DNA of 8,441 nt, from positions 1-8,441 of the forward strand of contig JBEVMS010000223.1 in assembly GCA_040508515.1 (NCBI GenBank), in the 5' to 3' direction. Positions 6,133 through 8,441 of the stretch are shown here, piece after piece. A program made the translations under genes and the position numbers. Numbering within the stretch: position 1 is the first letter of the stretch; each line of letters starts with the position of its first letter. The stretch is from JBEVMS01 sp040508515 (lineage in GTDB: Bacteria > Pseudomonadota > Gammaproteobacteria > Xanthomonadales > Rhodanobacteraceae). The notes beneath the pieces are model-generated. The model was not told the DNA's origin. It was given only the letters and a program-made list of their open reading frames with translations, and ran no database searches.

Positions 6133-7349
6133 CCGACCGTTTGCCCGCCACGCCGCTGCCGGATTTTCGCTCCACCGACTTCCTGCGCCGGCACATCGCC
6201 GACACGCTGGCGTTCTACTACCCGCACGACCGCGACCCGGAAGGCGGCTTCTTCCACTACTTCAAGGACGACGGCACGATCTACGATCGCAGCCATCGTC
6301 ATCTGGTTTCCAGCACGCGCTTCGTCTTCAACTACGCGATGGCAGCGATCGAATTCGAGCGGCCCGAGTACCTGGACGCGGCGCGCCACGGTCTGGCGTA
6401 TCTGCGTGATGTGCACCGCAACCGCGCCAACGGTGGCTACCACTGGACCATCCGCGACGGCCAGCCCGAGGACAGCACCAACCACGGCTACGGCGCCGCC
6501 TTCGTGCTGCTGGCGTATTCCACCGCGCTGAAGGCCGGCATCGGCGAGGCCGCACCATGGCTGGACGAAACCTGGGACTTGCTGGAAACGCGTTACTGGG
6601 ACGCCGCCGCCGGGCTCTACAAGGATCAGGCCGACGCCGACTGGAACTTCGCCAGCTACCGCGGGCAGAACGCCAATATGCACATGTGCGAGGCGATGCT
6701 GGCGGCCTATCAGGCCTCCGACGACGTGCGTTACCTCGACCGCGCGCTGCTGCTGGCACGCCACATGACCCAGCGCCAGACCGCCCACACCGATGGCCTG
6801 GTGTGGGAACACTACGATGCCAACTGGCAGATCGATTGGGAGTTCAACAAGGACGATCCCAAGAACCTGTTCCGTCCCTGGGGTTTCCAGCCCGGCCATC
6901 AGACCGAATGGGCCAAGCTGTTGTTGATCCTGGACCCGCTGCTGGCCGAGCGCGGCCGCGCCGAGAAGTGGCTGATTCCCACCGCGCGCCATTTGTTCGA
7001 TACCGCTCTGGCCAAGGCCTGGGACGAAACCCACGGCGGCATCGCCTACGGTTTCGCGCCGGACGGCCAGGTCTGCGATGGCGACAAGTATTTCTGGGTG
7101 CAGGCCGAATCACTGGCCGCCGCCGCGCTGCTGCACGCGCACACCGGACTGGCCGAGTACGACCAGTGGTATCAAAAGCTCTGGGCCTACGCCTGGACGC
7201 ATTTCGTCGATCACCAGTACGGCGCCTGGTATCGCATCCTGACCCAGGACAACCGCAAGTACGACGACGACAAGAGCCCGGCCGGCAAGACCGATTACCA
7301 CACCATGGGCGCCTGCTACGAAGTGCTGCATCTGTTCCGTGGTGGCTGA
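6129..7349 (+). CDS. AGE-family sugar isomerase/epimerase, probable D-mannose isomerase
   Basis: This is a 406-residue cytoplasmic alpha/alpha-barrel enzyme of the N-acylglucosamine 2-epimerase (AGE) superfamily. The family includes mannose isomerase, mannose 2-epimerase, YihS, cellobiose 2-epimerase and GlcNAc 2-epimerase. Candidate catalytic histidines sit in NANMHMCEA (H185), RPWGFQPGHQTEWAK (H257, with E260) and KTDYHTMGACYEV (H391). Their spacing resembles the active-site histidines of E. coli YihS, and R64 in SSTRFVFNY matches a conserved sugar-binding Arg. Length and motifs favour the mannose isomerase/YihS group over the disaccharide epimerases. With the kinase next door, the simplest reaction is mannose to fructose. 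The start codon overlaps the kinase stop by 4 bp, a sign of a tight operon. An alternative is a mannose/glucose 2-epimerase feeding a glucokinase. Confidence 0.93.
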   Translation: MTDRLPATPLPDFRSTDFLRRHIADTLAFYYPHDRDPEGGFFHYFKDDGTIYDRSHRHLVSSTRFVFNYAMAAIEFERPEYLDAARHGLAYLRDVHRNRANGGYHWTIRDGQPEDSTNHGYGAAFVLLAYSTALKAGIGEAAPWLDETWDLLETRYWDAAAGLYKDQADADWNFASYRGQNANMHMCEAMLAAYQASDDVRYLDRALLLARHMTQRQTAHTDGLVWEHYDANWQIDWEFNKDDPKNLFRPWGFQPGHQTEWAKLLLILDPLLAERGRAEKWLIPTARHLFDTALAKAWDETHGGIAYGFAPDGQVCDGDKYFWVQAESLAAAALLHAHTGLAEYDQWYQKLWAYAWTHFVDHQYGAWYRILTQDNRKYDDDKSPAGKTDYHTMGACYEVLHLFRGG

Positions 7350-7379
7350 GCGCGGTAACCCGGTCACGTTAAACGGCCG

Positions 7380-7433
7380 TCCAGGCGGCTAATCTCCTGG
7401 AACACGCGCGGCGTCGCCTCGCGGGCGCCGCGC
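7380..7433. repeat. Two adjacent inverted repeats in the gap before the second GH92 gene
   Basis: The 102-bp gap 7350-7451 holds TCCAGG (7380-7385) / CCTGGA (7396-7401) with a 10-nt loop. Next comes GCGCGGCG (7406-7413) / CGCCGCGC (7426-7433) with a 12-nt loop. Neither is followed by a T-run, so a normal terminator is unlikely. They could slow transcription between the isomerase and GH92 genes, structure the GH92 leader, or hide a regulatory site. In GC-rich DNA such repeats also arise by chance. I see no convincing promoter here, and neither repeat resembles the 25-bp palindrome. Confidence 0.45.
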
Positions 7434-7451
7434 CCATTCAAGGGAGAAGTC

Positions 7452-8441
7452 ATGCACGCCATCACCCATCGCCGCCTGTCAGGCACACTGCTGGCGCTCG
7501 CGCTGGGCGCGATCTCGCCGCTGCTGGCGCAAACCCCCAGCTCGCCCGCCGCCGCGGTCAATCCGCTGATCGGCAGCCGCAACGGCGGCAATACCTTTCC
7601 CGGCGCGGTGCTACCGTTCGGCATGCTCGCGTGGAGTCCGGAAAATACCCGCGGCAAGCACGACCGCACCGCCGCGCCGGGCGGTTATCAGTACGACGCC
7701 ACGCGCATCCGCGGTTTCAGCCTGACGCATCTGTCCGGCACCGGCTGCGCGGGCGCCAGTGGCGATATCCCGTTCATGCCGGTGACCGTGCCGATCGCCA
7801 GCTCGCCGTCCGCCGATGCCGACGACAGCCGCTACGCCAGCGATTTCAGCCACGCGGACGAACACGCCGCTGCTGGCGATTACCAGGTAACACTGGCCAA
7901 CGGCGTGGCGGTGGAACTCAGCGCCGCCACGCGCAGTGGTATCGGTCGCTTTGCCTTCCCCGCCGGCCAGCCTGCCAACCTGTTGATCCGCAGCGCCGAT
8001 TCCGAAGTCGGCAGCAGCGCGGCGCAGACGCGGGTTGATCGCGCCGCGCGCACGGTCAGCGGTTCGGTCACCAGCGGCAACTTTTGCGGTTATCTGTCGA
8101 AGGCCGACCGGCGCAGCTATTACACACTGTACTTCGTGGCCCAGTTCGACCAGCCGATCCTTGGCGGTGGCAGTTGGCAGGATGGCAAGCTCAACCCGAA
8201 CAGCACCAGCGCGACTGGCGGCACCGGTTACGGCGCCAAGGGCTTTCCGCCGATCGGCAAGGGCTCGGGCGTCTGGCTGAACTTCGCCGCCGGCAGCACG
8301 GTCGGCGTGCGGGTCGGGATTTCGTATGTCAGCGCGGCCAATGCGCAGGCCAATCTCGACGCCGAAATCCCCCACGACACCAGCCTCGCCCAGGTGCGCC
8401 AGGCAGCCACGGCGGCGTGGGATCAGGCGCTGGGCCATATC
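7452..8441 (+). CDS. Secreted GH92 family glycosidase, N-terminal part (cut by window end)
   Basis: The first 330 codons of a second GH92 enzyme run uninterrupted to the right edge. Residues 1-26 form a signal peptide (RR, a leucine-rich core, cleavage near LLA-Q), so it is exported. The N-terminal beta-domain signature is clear: NPLIGSRNGGNTFPGAVLPFGM (in 37-58), then GFSLTHLSGTGCAGASGDIPFMP (88-110). Compared with the first GH92 protein, the opening motifs align but the rest has diverged (for example SGTGCAGASGD against SGSGHSDLGD), so it is a different subgroup rather than a recent duplicate. AGGGAG (7441-7446) lies 5 nt before the ATG. It follows the isomerase by 102 bp on the same strand and is probably in the same operon. 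The catalytic barrel, with its Glu and Asp residues, lies outside the window, so activity and specificity cannot be judged. Confidence 0.93.
   Translation, partial: MHAITHRRLSGTLLALALGAISPLLAQTPSSPAAAVNPLIGSRNGGNTFPGAVLPFGMLAWSPENTRGKHDRTAAPGGYQYDATRIRGFSLTHLSGTGCAGASGDIPFMPVTVPIASSPSADADDSRYASDFSHADEHAAAGDYQVTLANGVAVELSAATRSGIGRFAFPAGQPANLLIRSADSEVGSSAAQTRVDRAARTVSGSVTSGNFCGYLSKADRRSYYTLYFVAQFDQPILGGGSWQDGKLNPNSTSATGGTGYGAKGFPPIGKGSGVWLNFAAGSTVGVRVGISYVSAANAQANLDAEIPHDTSLAQVRQAATAAWDQALGHI

Noticed and set aside
6129..7349. AGE protein as a GlcNAc or ManNAc 2-epimerase in sialic acid metabolism
   Set aside because: The neighbours are mannosidases and a fructokinase-like kinase, with no sialidase, NanA or NanK-type gene in the window, and the motifs are nearer to the mannose isomerase/YihS group. 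Only an assay can settle it.
7406..7433. GC hairpin as a terminator of the isomerase transcript
   Set aside because: The following bases (CCATTCAAGG) contain no T-run, and the 12-nt loop is large for an intrinsic terminator.
1..8441. Defence system, mobile element or CRISPR array
   Set aside because: All the coding space is explained by sugar-utilisation genes. I see no spaced direct repeats, transposase or integrase motifs, or terminal inverted repeats.

Overview
The window looks like part of a chromosome from a high-GC gammaproteobacterium, most likely of the Xanthomonadales (Xanthomonas, Dyella, Rhodanobacter or Luteibacter type). This rests on GC-rich codon usage, the gene set and the protein style, and it is inference. 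I see no insertion sequence, tRNA, rRNA, CRISPR array or phage gene. It reads as one carbohydrate-utilisation locus for mannose released from alpha-mannosides such as N-glycans or mannoproteins.

Layout. Positions 1-221 are a non-coding flank with one strong hairpin. On the minus strand, 2558-222 encodes a complete secreted GH92 alpha-mannosidase. A divergent control region of about 150 bp (2559-2710) holds a perfect 25-bp palindrome at its centre plus a smaller related inverted repeat. On the plus strand follow a LacI-family regulator (2711-3766), a FucP/GluP-type sugar:proton symporter (3786-5093), a textbook intrinsic terminator (5102-5129), a PfkB-family fructokinase-like kinase (5158-6132), an AGE-family mannose isomerase/epimerase overlapping it by 4 bp (6129-7349), a 102-bp gap with two inverted repeats, and a second secreted GH92 enzyme (from 7452) that runs off the right edge.

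How the genes fit together (inference from family knowledge). The two GH92 enzymes would release mannose outside the cytoplasm. The symporter would import it. The AGE-family enzyme would convert free mannose to fructose, and the PfkB kinase would phosphorylate fructose to fructose 6-phosphate. This would enter central metabolism without a mannose-6-phosphate isomerase. The LacI protein probably senses a pathway sugar and controls the divergent promoters through the palindrome.

Most worth a second look: the 25-bp palindrome with repeated half-sites, the isomerase-first mannose pathway coupled to GH92 enzymes, the strong terminator with no room for a normal promoter before the kinase gene, and the pair of diverged GH92 enzymes bracketing the locus.
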